Below, one piece after another: positions 1-8,512 of a stretch of DNA of 64,000 nucleotides (the first letter of the stretch is position 1; each line of letters starts with the position of its first letter). The notes under the pieces were generated by a model that ran no database searches, was not told the origin of the DNA, and saw only the letters and a list, made by a program, of their open reading frames with translations. Made by a program: the position numbers and the translations under genes. This DNA is from Polyangia bacterium (GTDB taxonomy: Bacteria > Myxococcota_A > Polyangia > Nannocystales > Nannocystaceae): positions 593,599-657,598 of the forward strand of contig JAUIFF010000001.1 of the NCBI GenBank assembly GCA_030429545.1, read 5' to 3'.

Positions 1-219
1 GAACTCGCCGAGGCGATGAAAGTCGTTGTCAGCTACGAGCCGATGACCGGGCTGTCCCGCGGGAGTGGGGGGCTTTGCAAGGTCCGTGGAAAGATGCGGG
101 TGATCATGGATCGCAAGCTCAAGCCCAACGAGCGGCTTCAGGTGCTGGCTGGCGCCCTGCGTAAACTCGACACCACGGCCCACTACGTCTCCCCGCAGGT
201 GCGGCGCCTGCTGTCGTAG
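1..219 (+). CDS. conserved hypothetical protein, 3' part
   Basis: The frame is open from the first base of the window, so the start probably lies upstream. An internal ATG at position 16 would give 67 residues, but it has no Shine-Dalgarno and the residues before it (ELAEA) read on smoothly. The protein is small and basic, with a GLSRGSGGLCKVRG segment, a short beta-rich middle (MRVIMDR) and a helical end that finishes YVSPQVRRLL. It resembles small uncharacterised proteins common in Deltaproteobacteria and Myxococcota. No catalytic motif is visible and no function is proposed. It ends facing the next gene, with two copies of the dispersed palindrome (223-234 and 243-254) in the gap. Confidence 0.6.
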   Translation, partial: ELAEAMKVVVSYEPMTGLSRGSGGLCKVRGKMRVIMDRKLKPNERLQVLAGALRKLDTTAHYVSPQVRRLLS

Positions 220-295
220 TCGTTGTTGATACACTGAAAATATTGCTGGTACAACGATGTCGGCAGCGGCGATTGCCGCGGGCGAACCCGTCGCG

Positions 296-697
296 TCAGC
301 GTTCGAGCAACAACTTGAGGGTGGGATCGAGGTGGAGCATTTCAGCGACTTCGGAGCGGATGCGCTCGAGTGTCGTCGGCGGGGTGTCGGCCGGGAGTTG
401 AGATCGCACGATCTGATCGATCAGTCGCTCGCGTGCGTCCTCCGTGTTGATCGCCCCTGTGGCGATGGCTTCGGTCAACGCGGCGAGCGGATTTGCCTGG
501 TTGATATCGCTCGTTGCCGCGATTTGTTCGATTTTTTGCGCATCTTGCGTGCTTTGAACACCGGCAATGCCACCCGCTGGCGAAATTTCAGGTTCGCCAG
601 AATCGGCGACTTCAGAGGCGGTTTGCGGTGCCTCTGTGCGTTGTAGACGGGCGATTCGCAACTTGTCATCCGGGTTTGTCGAGTCGGGATCACGCAT
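296..697 (-). CDS. small hypothetical acidic protein
   Basis: 133 residues. I chose the ATG at 697 because GAGGAG lies just upstream on the minus strand at good spacing; the frame stays open further up without a better start. The first 60 residues are polar and probably disordered (DPDSTNPDDKLRI, TEAPQTASEVADSGEPE). The C-terminal 70 are helical (NPLAALTEAIATGAINTEDARERLIDQIVRSQLP, ending DPTLKLLLER). That end resembles a helical domain found in short uncharacterised myxobacterial proteins and is loosely FlgM-like in size, but no assignment is justified. It converges on the preceding gene and diverges from the Ser/Thr kinase downstream. Confidence 0.55.
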   Translation of the reverse strand: MRDPDSTNPDDKLRIARLQRTEAPQTASEVADSGEPEISPAGGIAGVQSTQDAQKIEQIAATSDINQANPLAALTEAIATGAINTEDARERLIDQIVRSQLPADTPPTTLERIRSEVAEMLHLDPTLKLLLER

Positions 698-886
698 AAT
701 TTCTCTCCTCAGTCCCCGGGCGCTTCCCCGGACTATAGCAGTATCGGCAAACCAGCGCGGGTGTTGCACGCGGCAGATGCGGACTTCCAAGGTCGTTGAG
801 TCGAACCGTTGACTTTTGTGGCATTCCGGGCTCACATACCCCAGCCCCGGGCTCATTTCTGGCGTGTGCTCGGACAGGAGTGCCAG

Positions 887-3379
887 TTGAATCAGGTCTC
901 ACAATTCGGCCCCTATAAGCTGCTCCAGCGGATCAGTGTGGGCGGTATGGCCGAGGTCTACAAGGCCATCGAGCATGGTGTTGAGGGCTTCGAGCGTACC
1001 GTCGCCGTGAAGCGCATCCTGCCGCATATCGCTGAGGATGATGAGTTCATCACGATGTTCAAGGATGAGGCCAAGATCGCTGGCCAACTCACCCACGGCA
1101 ACATCGCGCAGATCTACAACCTAGGGCAGCAGGACGACAGTTTTTACATCGCGATGGAGTATGTCGCCGGCAAGGATGTGCGCAGCATCTTTACCCGGTG
1201 TGCACAATCCAAAAAACCCATGCCGGTCGCGCAGGGGTGTTTCATTGTGATGAAGGTGTGCGAAGGACTCGACTACGCACACAACAAAAAAGACAAGCAC
1301 GGTCGTCACCTCAACATCATTCACCGCGACGTCAGTCCGCCGAACATCCTCGTTTCGTATGAGGGGGAGGTCAAACTGATCGACTTTGGGGTGGCCAAGG
1401 CTGCGGGACGTGTGTCCAAAACGCAGGCCGGCATCCTCAAAGGCAAGTTTGGGTACATGTCGCCCGAGCAGGTTCGCGGCATGCAGCTCGACCGGCGAAG
1501 CGATGTGTTTTCCCTCGGCGTGGTGCTGTACGAAGTCCTCACGGGCACACGCCTGTTCCAGGGCGACACCGACTTTGCGACCCTCGAAAAGGTTCGCTCC
1601 GTCGATGTACCACCACCGAGTGGTCGCAACCCCGAGATTCCGCCAGCACTCGAGGAAGTGGTGATGAAGGCTCTGTCCGGCGAGCCAGAGACCCGGTACC
1701 AGTCGGCGATGGAACTGCACGACGGGCTGCAGGCATTCCTGTTTAAAAGCGGAATGCACTACAGCCGCAACGACCTTGCAGCATGGATGCGCAAGAACTA
1801 CGCGCGGGAGATTGAGTTGGACAAGCAGACAAACTCAACCAAAGGCAAGAAGCCTAGGCCCCCGATTCCCGGTCGTCGACCGCCCTCTGGCAAAGCTCCG
1901 CCGCCGCCGGTTCCCGGTCGCGGGCGCCCGGCGAGTGGGCCGCGAGCAGGTCGTGCAAAAGACAGTCTCAAGCCATCGCCCGAGCAACTAGCCGCGATGC
2001 GCAAGCGCTCAAAAACCATGCTGATGTCCGGCTCGCGGCCGAGCATCCTCAAACCCGAGAAGCGTGGCGGACCGCCGCTTCCCACGGGAGCACCGCCACG
2101 TGCCGGTAACCGGCCGACGCCGGTCAAACGCCCATCTCCTGCTCGCCCCACGGCCAAGGCTTCGGCGGCCTCAGACTTCGATTGGGACGATGACGAGCTC
2201 GAGACCAAGCTGTTCGACGAGGGTGTCAAGACCACTCCGGTCGAAGCCAAGCCCCCCGAACAAGTTGTAGTTGCACCGGTTGCCCACAGTGGCCCGAGAC
2301 CGGCGGCCGCGCCGGTTGGCGCAGCAGCGCCGGCAGCGAAAACTCCGGCGCAGCCGATCGCCCAGGTTCGGACGCCGGCTGCAGCAACCCCCGCCGTTGC
2401 GCCAACAGCCGCACCTGTGGCAGCGCCCATGCCGACAGCCGTCGACTTAGATGACGACGACGAAGATCTGCGACCTGGAATGGTCAACATTCCCGGCCTC
2501 GGTCGCAAACCGATTGCCCTGGTCGCAGGTGTCGGCGGCGGTGCGGTTTTGCTGTTGATCGTCCTCATCATGATTTTCAGCGGTGGTGACGACGAGACCG
2601 AAGCCGATACGTCGGCGGCGACTGAAACCGTCGACAAACCCGTTGCCGCGGCGCCCGGCACCTTGACTGTCGATGTCACGCCGCCGGATGCCAAGGTTGA
2701 AGTCGACGGTAAGGAGCACGCGGGTGCTTCGCCGCGTGTTGTCCCGAACCTCGAGGGCGACAAGAAACACAAACTCGTGGTCAGCAAGGGCGATGACTAC
2801 CTGCCGTACGAGCAGGAGGTAACCGTCCCGGCGGGTAACTCGCTCAACATCCCGGTCAAACTCGATCTCAAAGAGGTGACCTTGACCGTCGAGACCGAGC
2901 CGAAAAACGCCAAGATCGCATTGGTCAGCGGCGAAACGGTCGAGCCCAAGGGCAAGGGCGGCGAGAGCTTCAAGCTGGTGCGCGAGGCAGGGGTCGAGTA
3001 CCAACTCGAGGGTTCACTCAAGGGCTACAAGACCGACCGCGTGCCGATCACCTTCGACGGTACAGCGGCCCAAACCGTGAAACTTGCGCTTGTCCGCGAT
3101 GGTGAGGCCAAGCCCGAGGAAAAACCACCCGAGGTCAAAAAGGTCAAGAAGCCTTCGACCCCGGCCAAACCCAAAACCGCAACCCTGCGAATCGCCGGTG
3201 CCGCTGGTTTCCCGCCCGCCACCGTTTGGGTCGACGGGCGTAAGCAAAGCAAGAAGACGCCGGTCCAGGTCAAGGTTTCGGCTGGCTCCCACAACGTCAA
3301 GTGGAAGTGGCCCAACGGTAAGACTGCTCGCAAGAGCGTCTCGGTCAAGGACAAGCAGGCAGTGGTCGTCAAGCCCTAG
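887..3379 (+). CDS. transmembrane Ser/Thr protein kinase with PEGA-like domains
   Basis: A Hanks-type Ser/Thr kinase of 830 residues from a TTG start at 887, chosen because AGGAG ends six bases upstream. Longer in-frame starts reach 809 but add residues unlike a kinase N-terminus. The kinase domain spans about residues 8-285: a glycine loop (SVGGMAEVYK), ATP-binding K42, catalytic HRD at 146-148, DFG at 166-168 and a YMSPEQ activation segment. A Pro/Ala-rich linker follows. One membrane helix lies near 543-566 (ALVAGVGGGAVLLLIVLIMIF). Beyond it are beta-rich PEGA-like repeats (LTVDVTPPDAKVEVDG; a second at the C-terminus with TVWVDG). The kinase should therefore face the cytoplasm and the PEGA region the periplasm, the usual myxobacterial arrangement. 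Its substrate is unknown. Confidence 0.93.
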   Translation: MNQVSQFGPYKLLQRISVGGMAEVYKAIEHGVEGFERTVAVKRILPHIAEDDEFITMFKDEAKIAGQLTHGNIAQIYNLGQQDDSFYIAMEYVAGKDVRSIFTRCAQSKKPMPVAQGCFIVMKVCEGLDYAHNKKDKHGRHLNIIHRDVSPPNILVSYEGEVKLIDFGVAKAAGRVSKTQAGILKGKFGYMSPEQVRGMQLDRRSDVFSLGVVLYEVLTGTRLFQGDTDFATLEKVRSVDVPPPSGRNPEIPPALEEVVMKALSGEPETRYQSAMELHDGLQAFLFKSGMHYSRNDLAAWMRKNYAREIELDKQTNSTKGKKPRPPIPGRRPPSGKAPPPPVPGRGRPASGPRAGRAKDSLKPSPEQLAAMRKRSKTMLMSGSRPSILKPEKRGGPPLPTGAPPRAGNRPTPVKRPSPARPTAKASAASDFDWDDDELETKLFDEGVKTTPVEAKPPEQVVVAPVAHSGPRPAAAPVGAAAPAAKTPAQPIAQVRTPAAATPAVAPTAAPVAAPMPTAVDLDDDDEDLRPGMVNIPGLGRKPIALVAGVGGGAVLLLIVLIMIFSGGDDETEADTSAATETVDKPVAAAPGTLTVDVTPPDAKVEVDGKEHAGASPRVVPNLEGDKKHKLVVSKGDDYLPYEQEVTVPAGNSLNIPVKLDLKEVTLTVETEPKNAKIALVSGETVEPKGKGGESFKLVREAGVEYQLEGSLKGYKTDRVPITFDGTAAQTVKLALVRDGEAKPEEKPPEVKKVKKPSTPAKPKTATLRIAGAAGFPPATVWVDGRKQSKKTPVQVKVSAGSHNVKWKWPNGKTARKSVSVKDKQAVVVKP

Positions 3380-3395
3380 CTAGGTGCACTGTTGC

Positions 3396-3437
3396 CAACC
3401 AAAGAGCGCCACCTTCGGGTGGCGTTTTGTTTGGTTG
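3396..3437. terminator. two-layer hairpin terminator, possibly bidirectional
   Basis: An inner perfect stem CGCCACC-TTCG-GGTGGCG (3407-3424) is followed by TTTT. It sits inside an outer pair CAACCAAA (3396-3403) and TTTGGTTG (3430-3437). It lies directly after the kinase stop codon and before the end of the convergent pilin-like gene, so it probably stops transcripts from the left and may act on both strands. Confidence 0.85.
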
Positions 3438-3459
3438 CGACAACGGTGTATCACCAAGT

Positions 3460-4014
3460 TTATTCGTAGGGGTCGAGCAACTCGACCGGCCCCTGGGGCC
3501 GAACGCCATCGGCGGTGGCAATACCTCGGCGGACAAAGGTTGAGAACTCGCCGTCGCCATCGAGGTCGCCCTGGGCGGAAATCGTGAATATGCATCGGTC
3601 TTCGTACTGCCGAGCCGAAAACGAGAAGTGGTAGCGGTGCCCCTCGAGTTTGCGATAGGCCAAGGCCCGCCAAATCACATCTGTCTCGAACAACGCGGGT
3701 GCGTAACTGCCGGGGCGGCTGTCGCCGTCGGGGTTGCACTTGCCCCCGGGCCCCGCTGCACAGTCGACCGAAAGTGGCGGAGTTGGTCCGGCCGCGCCAG
3801 CATCGGTCCCAGGAATATGTGGACACAGCACCGGTTCGCCACGGGCGTGGGCCAAAGCGGCATACTCGGTGGTCGCCATAAACAGGATATCGAGGTTCTC
3901 GAGCGCCTCTTCGCTGAGGTGTCGGAGGTAGAGGTTGCGTAACTCGACGGCAGCAAGCCCGATAAAGACCGTGCCGAGCAGTACGGCACAGGCGAGGTCG
4001 CGGCGGCTGGGCAT
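3460..4014 (-). CDS. type IV pilin-like / pseudopilin-like protein
   Basis: 184 residues from the ATG at 4014; a GTG at 4062 is a longer alternative, and neither has a good Shine-Dalgarno. A short basic leader (MPSRRDL) precedes one hydrophobic helix (ACAVLLGTVFIGLAAVE), then a charged helix, as in prepilins. The C-terminal half has the acidic signature ISAQGDLDGDGEFSTF, typical of pilin-like proteins of Myxococcota and possibly calcium-binding. A strict GFxxxE prepilin cleavage site is not evident, so export as a true pilin is not certain. No pilus assembly genes are nearby. The TTGTATCAACAA variant of the dispersed motif (4080-4091) lies upstream. Confidence 0.6.
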   Translation of the reverse strand: MPSRRDLACAVLLGTVFIGLAAVELRNLYLRHLSEEALENLDILFMATTEYAALAHARGEPVLCPHIPGTDAGAAGPTPPLSVDCAAGPGGKCNPDGDSRPGSYAPALFETDVIWRALAYRKLEGHRYHFSFSARQYEDRCIFTISAQGDLDGDGEFSTFVRRGIATADGVRPQGPVELLDPYE

Positions 4015-4091
4015 GGACCAAAATGTCGCCGAGGAGCGGGGATTTGTCGAGCCCCTTTTCACAGTCGAGCCCGGTATTGTTGTATCAACAA

Positions 4092-4829
4092 TTATTTTGT
4101 GGCGTGGGTGACATCGGCCTCACGTACCCGGCGAAGCACAAGCAGCAGGTGGGCACCAAAGCGGCGCAGCAGCGGGTGTTTGCCAGCCCACCATTCGAGT
4201 TTGCACAGCGCCGGGCCGAGGGCGGGAATCGTCGCCAGGTGACTTGTGGGTAGCAGCACGCGAAGTCCTTGTATCGACATCAACTTGAGGGTGGGGGGCA
4301 GTAAGTCGAGGATGTGCGACAGGGCGTCGTAACGGTCGACGCTGCGGCCCTCGTGTTCAATGACGATGCGCCCGTCCGTGACCCCGCGAAAGGCTTGGCG
4401 AATTCCCAGGGCCCCGCCGCGGAGGCTGTGCGGGTTGTCGACCTCGAGCACGACCGTTCCGCCCGGCACCGTGACCCGCGAAGCCTCGTCGAGCAGGGCC
4501 CGAACCGCGCGATCCGAGCTATCTTGGTCGGTGCCCAGGTGGGGAAGCGTGCGAATACAATAGGTGAGGTCGTAGGCCCTGTCGGGTAGATCGACCACCA
4601 GGTTTTTGTCCGAAAAAAGTTGTGACCGCTTGATGATGTCGAGCGATTCGCAAACTTCGTCGAGCCATCGGGCGATATCAGGCTCACCATGGCCAAGATC
4701 GAGGATTCGACAACCAGGAGCGAGCCGCAGGAGAGCCTCACCGCGCAGGTTGAGCAGCAGTTGGCCGACGACGTTTCGCCCGGCGCCCGTCGTCTGCATC
4801 GCTTTCATTGACCCAGTCACTCGCTCCAT
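4092..4829 (-). CDS. class I SAM-dependent methyltransferase
   Basis: 245 residues. The nucleotide-binding motif is CRILDLGHGEPDIARWL, with later Rossmann-fold features DLTYCIRTLPHL and VTVPGGTVVLEVDNPHS. The acceptor is not identifiable; the family resembles small-molecule or ubiquinone-type methyltransferases. The ATG at 4829 is only 29 bases from the start of the divergent response regulator. Its likely Shine-Dalgarno is the GGAGG of the palindrome at 4843-4854, although spacing (13 bases) is long and a closer GAAGG also exists. An inner ATG at 4808 is possible. Its promoter must lie inside the response regulator gene. Confidence 0.8.
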   Translation of the reverse strand: MERVTGSMKAMQTTGAGRNVVGQLLLNLRGEALLRLAPGCRILDLGHGEPDIARWLDEVCESLDIIKRSQLFSDKNLVVDLPDRAYDLTYCIRTLPHLGTDQDSSDRAVRALLDEASRVTVPGGTVVLEVDNPHSLRGGALGIRQAFRGVTDGRIVIEHEGRSVDRYDALSHILDLLPPTLKLMSIQGLRVLLPTSHLATIPALGPALCKLEWWAGKHPLLRRFGAHLLLVLRRVREADVTHATK

Positions 4830-4842
4830 GGTACGCCTTCGT

Positions 4843-4854
4843 CCTCCAAGGAGG
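4843..4854. promoter_or_regulatory. palindromic Shine-Dalgarno shared by two divergent genes
   Basis: CCTCCAAGGAGG is a perfect 12-base palindrome. Read rightwards it supplies AAGGAGG four bases before the ATG at 4859; read leftwards it supplies GGAGG before the methyltransferase ATG at 4829. The two messages would overlap here and be complementary at their ribosome-binding sites. Confidence 0.7.
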
Positions 4855-4858
4855 CCCA

Positions 4859-5623
4859 ATGCCCACGAAGATCCTCGCGATCGACGATAGCAAAACGATG
4901 CGCCTTGCCATCAAGATCACTTTCGCGGCCGAGGACTGCGAAGTCATCGCGGTGAGCAAAGGTTCTGAAGCAGTTGCCCGCGCCAAAAAAATGGGAGCAG
5001 AAATTCTGCTCGTCGATGCCAATCTCGCCGCCGGTGAACCCTCGGGTTACGAGGTCTGCAAGGCGATGAAGGCAGACTCGGCAACTAGCCATATCCCCGT
5101 ATTAATCCTGGTTTCCAACCAGACAGGTCCCGACGAAGCTCAGCTTTCGGCCTGTGGAGCGGCAGGTCACGTCACCAAGCCGTTCAACAGCCAGGAGCTC
5201 ATCGACCAGGTTCGTGGTCTCGTTGGTGGTGGCAAGCAAGTTGCGGCCAAAAAGCCCGCGGCGAGCAAACGTCCGGCACCTTCGGTTCGCCCGGCAGCCA
5301 AGCCGGCGACCAAGCGGCGCCCGACTCCAGTGCCCACGCGCAAGCCTGTCTCGCGCCCGGTTGCAACCCCGGCAGCCAAACCAGCCGTAGCGGCGCCGTC
5401 CGGAGGCAAAATCCCGATCGCGATCCCGATCCCGTTCACCTCGGCCGGCGCACCCACACCAGGGATTCTCAAGCGCCTGCAAGCCGCTGGTGGCTCCTCG
5501 GGAGTCGATGCCAAGGCCCTGAATGCACTTGCTGCACTCAGCCGCGATGTCATCGAGCAGGTCGTCTGGGAAGTTGTCCCCGACCTCGCCGAGCAGATCA
5601 TCAAGCAACAACAGGCCCGCTAA
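4859..5623 (+). CDS. CheY-type response regulator with Pro/Ala linker and conserved C-terminal helix
   Basis: 254 residues, with an excellent Shine-Dalgarno before ATG 4859. The receiver domain (1-120) has the acidic pair D9/D10, phospho-acceptor D53 (LLVDANL), S86 and K107 (VTKPF), so it should be phosphorylatable. A basic, Pro/Ala-rich linker (about 122-190) leads to a C-terminal helix LSRDVIEQVVWEVVPDLAEQII. That tail recurs in deltaproteobacterial response regulators and is probably a docking or oligomerisation element. There is no DNA-binding domain. No cognate kinase is adjacent. It diverges from the methyltransferase and is followed by hairpins at 5630-5667. Confidence 0.88.
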   Translation: MPTKILAIDDSKTMRLAIKITFAAEDCEVIAVSKGSEAVARAKKMGAEILLVDANLAAGEPSGYEVCKAMKADSATSHIPVLILVSNQTGPDEAQLSACGAAGHVTKPFNSQELIDQVRGLVGGGKQVAAKKPAASKRPAPSVRPAAKPATKRRPTPVPTRKPVSRPVATPAAKPAVAAPSGGKIPIAIPIPFTSAGAPTPGILKRLQAAGGSSGVDAKALNALAALSRDVIEQVVWEVVPDLAEQIIKQQQAR

Positions 5624-5629
5624 GGCCTC

Positions 5630-5667
5630 GTAGCCCTCTCGTAGGGCTACATTCCGGTTTTCCGGAA
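5630..5667 (+). terminator. tandem hairpins after the response regulator
   Basis: GTAGCCCT (5630-5637) pairs with AGGGCTAC (5643-5650) over a five-base loop. A second small hairpin TTCCGG-TTTT-CCGGAA follows at 5652-5667. There is no clear run of T after either, so termination is plausible but not textbook. Confidence 0.5.
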
Positions 5668-5753
5668 AATCGTTCACCCATAATTTCTGCCAGGCCCGGA
5701 CTTCTCACAGTGCTCGCACTTGAGAATCCGGGCTTGTTGTCGATACACACATC

Positions 5754-8504
5754 ATGGCCATGGAAGCGCTCCATTCCGTTTACGACCCAAGTGCCGTCGA
5801 ACAGCGGCTCTACCAATCCTGGAAATCCAAGGGCTACTTCAAGCCCGTTGCGGACGCTGGGCAACCTGTCTTTTCCGTCATCCTGCCACCGCCAAACGTT
5901 ACCGGACGGCTGCACATGGGGCACGCCCTCACGGCCACCATCCAAGACACATTGGTCCGCTGGCGCAAGATGTCGGGGCTTGCCAGCCTGTGGATCCCCG
6001 GCACCGACCACGCCGGGATCTCGACCCAGGTGATGGTTGAACGCGCGCTGGCCAAGGAGGGCAAGACCCGGCAAGAGGTCGGCCGCGAAGCGTTTTTGGA
6101 GCGGGTGTGGGAGTGGAAAGAGGAGCACGGGGGGATCATCGATCGCCAACACGAAGCCCTCGGTGCCGCACTCGATTGGGAGCGCTACCGCTTCACCATG
6201 GACGACGTCTCCTCCCGGGCCGTGCGAGAGGCGTTTTGTCGGCTCCACGAAGAGGGGTTGATCTACCGCGCCTATCGCCTGATCAACTGGGACTGGGCCA
6301 GCCAAACAGCGCTCAGCGACCTCGAAGTCGACCACGAGGAGCGCCAGGGCAGCCTGTGGCACATCGCCTATCCGGTTGAGGACAGCGACGACAAACTCAT
6401 CGTCGCGACCACCCGGCCCGAAACCATGCTCGGCGATACCGGCGTGGCCGTGCACCCGGAGGACCCGCGCTACAAACACCTGATCGGCAAACATGTTGTA
6501 TTACCACTGACCGGTCGGCGCGTGCCGATCGTCGGCGACGACATTTTGGTCGACATGGAGTTTGGGACAGGTGCGGTCAAGGTCACCCCGGCCCACGACT
6601 TCAACGACTTCGAGACCGGCAAGCGGCACGATTTGGAGCTTATTTGCGTGCTCGACCGCTCGGGCAAGATGGCCGACAACGTGCCTGAGCCATTTCGTGG
6701 CTTGCCTGTCAACGAGGCCCGTCGGGCTGTTGTCGCCGCGTTGGAGGCCGAGGGCTCGCTCATCAAGATCGAGCCGCACAAGCTCTCTGTCGGGATTTCG
6801 CAGCGCACCCGGGTGCCGGTTGAGCCGATGCCGTCGGACCAATGGTTTGTTCGCGTCGAGCCCCTGGCAAAACCCGCGCTCGAGGCTGTGCGCTCGGGCG
6901 AAACCAAGATTTTCCCCGACCATCGCACCGCCGATTACTACCGCTGGATGGAGAACATCCACGACTGGTGTATCTCGCGGCAGCTGTGGTGGGGGCATCG
7001 GATCCCCGCGTGGCACTGCCGCGACTGTGGCGAAATCACCGTCGACCGCGAGGACCCAACCGCCTGCAAGAGCTGCCAAAGCACCGCCATCGAGCAGGAC
7101 CCAGACGTCCTCGACACGTGGTTTTCGTCGGGTCTGTGGCCGTTGACCACCCTGGGCTGGCCCGAACCCTCGGCCGACTTAGACCGGTTTTACCCCAATG
7201 CCCTGATGGAGACCGGGCACGACATCCTGTTTTTCTGGGTCGCCCGCATGATGATGTTTGGCATCAAGTTTGGCGGCGGCAAGGCCCCGTTCAAGCAGGT
7301 GTATCTACACAGTATGGTGCTCGGCGAAGACGGGCGCAAAATGTCCAAGACCAAGGGCAACGTGGTTGACCCGGTCGACTTGGTCAATGAGTACGGCGCC
7401 GACTCGTTGCGGTTTTACCTGGCGACCATGGCCGGCCAGGACCAGGGGATCGTGTTTAGTCGCGCCCGCGTGCTCGGCTACCGCAACTTCTGCAACAAGC
7501 TGTGGAACGCGGCGAGGTTTGTGTTTATGAACCTCGAGGGCTACGAGCCCCAGCGCTACCACGACGAAGTTGTGGCGACCGGCGATGTCGCGCAGCTGTC
7601 CCCGTCGGACCGCTGGATCCTTTCCCGCGCCTGCGAGGTGGCGATTGAAGTTGGCCAGCATTTCGAGGGCTACCGCCTCGATTTGGCCGCCCACTGCATT
7701 TACCAGTTTGTCTGGGGCGAGTACTGCGACTGGTACCTAGAGCTCGCCAAGGGGAGCTTGCGCGACGACACGCCAGCTGATCGAAAGTACATGACCCAAG
7801 GAACCTTGGCGACCGTGCTCGACATCATTTTGCGGGTGCTCCACCCGCTTGTTCCGTTTATCACCGAGGAGATTTGGTCGCGTCTGCCCAAGCTCGATGC
7901 CAGTGAGAGCCTGATGCTCAGCGACTATCCGCGAGTTGTTGCACATACAGAGGATGCCAAGCCGCAAACCATGGCCGGACCATTTGCCCACGTTGGGCGG
8001 CTTCAGGCCGACCCAAGTGTGGCCGAGGCCTGTGGCGACATCAGCCGCTTGGTCGAGGTTGTCAACGCGGCTCGCAGCCTCAAGGTCAAGTTCAAGCTCT
8101 CGCCCGGCAAGCGCGTGCCGATTTTGGCCCGCACCGACGACGCTGCGGGGCGGGGGATGGTCGAGCGCTTGGGCGACGACATCTGCCGACTGGCGAAACT
8201 TTCGAGCATCGAGTTGTTGGCGAGCAGTGACAGCGTGCCCAAGGAGTCGGCGACCGAGGTCGTCCGCGGGATCGAGGTCGTGCTGCCGCTCGCCGGCGTG
8301 GTCGACTTGGTGGCCGAGCGCAAGCGCCTAGGCAAGGAAATCGCCAAACTCGAAAAAGACGCCAGCGGTCTCGACCGCAAGCTCGGCAACGAAAAGTTCC
8401 TAGCCAAGGCTCCCGCCGAAGTGGTCGCCAAGGACAGGGCTCGCCGGGCGGAGATTGCCGACACGCTCGACAAGCTCAAGGCCACGCTAGAATCGATCTC
8501 GTAG
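5754..8504 (+). CDS. valS: valyl-tRNA synthetase
   Basis: Charges tRNA-Val in the cytoplasm; 916 residues, normal for the family. Class I signatures are present: HIGH-type HMGH at 54-57 (PPPNVTGRLHMGHA) and KMSKT at about 529-533. Between them are the editing domain and a Cys-rich zinc-like stretch (HCRDCGEITVD, CKSCQ). The C-terminus is the usual coiled coil (LGKEIAKLEKDASGLDRKLGNEKFL). Two ATG codons, 5754 and 5760, lie close together and neither has a recognisable Shine-Dalgarno. A motif variant TTGTCGATACAC (5737-5748) lies just upstream. Strict motif copies occur inside at 7299 and 7939. Confidence 0.97.
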   Translation: MAMEALHSVYDPSAVEQRLYQSWKSKGYFKPVADAGQPVFSVILPPPNVTGRLHMGHALTATIQDTLVRWRKMSGLASLWIPGTDHAGISTQVMVERALAKEGKTRQEVGREAFLERVWEWKEEHGGIIDRQHEALGAALDWERYRFTMDDVSSRAVREAFCRLHEEGLIYRAYRLINWDWASQTALSDLEVDHEERQGSLWHIAYPVEDSDDKLIVATTRPETMLGDTGVAVHPEDPRYKHLIGKHVVLPLTGRRVPIVGDDILVDMEFGTGAVKVTPAHDFNDFETGKRHDLELICVLDRSGKMADNVPEPFRGLPVNEARRAVVAALEAEGSLIKIEPHKLSVGISQRTRVPVEPMPSDQWFVRVEPLAKPALEAVRSGETKIFPDHRTADYYRWMENIHDWCISRQLWWGHRIPAWHCRDCGEITVDREDPTACKSCQSTAIEQDPDVLDTWFSSGLWPLTTLGWPEPSADLDRFYPNALMETGHDILFFWVARMMMFGIKFGGGKAPFKQVYLHSMVLGEDGRKMSKTKGNVVDPVDLVNEYGADSLRFYLATMAGQDQGIVFSRARVLGYRNFCNKLWNAARFVFMNLEGYEPQRYHDEVVATGDVAQLSPSDRWILSRACEVAIEVGQHFEGYRLDLAAHCIYQFVWGEYCDWYLELAKGSLRDDTPADRKYMTQGTLATVLDIILRVLHPLVPFITEEIWSRLPKLDASESLMLSDYPRVVAHTEDAKPQTMAGPFAHVGRLQADPSVAEACGDISRLVEVVNAARSLKVKFKLSPGKRVPILARTDDAAGRGMVERLGDDICRLAKLSSIELLASSDSVPKESATEVVRGIEVVLPLAGVVDLVAERKRLGKEIAKLEKDASGLDRKLGNEKFLAKAPAEVVAKDRARRAEIADTLDKLKATLESIS

Positions 8505-8512
8505 GCCCGCAC

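Noticed and set aside
1798-2787. A 329-residue minus-strand frame under the Ser/Thr kinase linker
   Set aside because: High-GC Pro/Ala linkers leave the reverse frame open. The sequence is Ser/Gly/Thr-rich without any domain, while the kinase frame has clear motifs.
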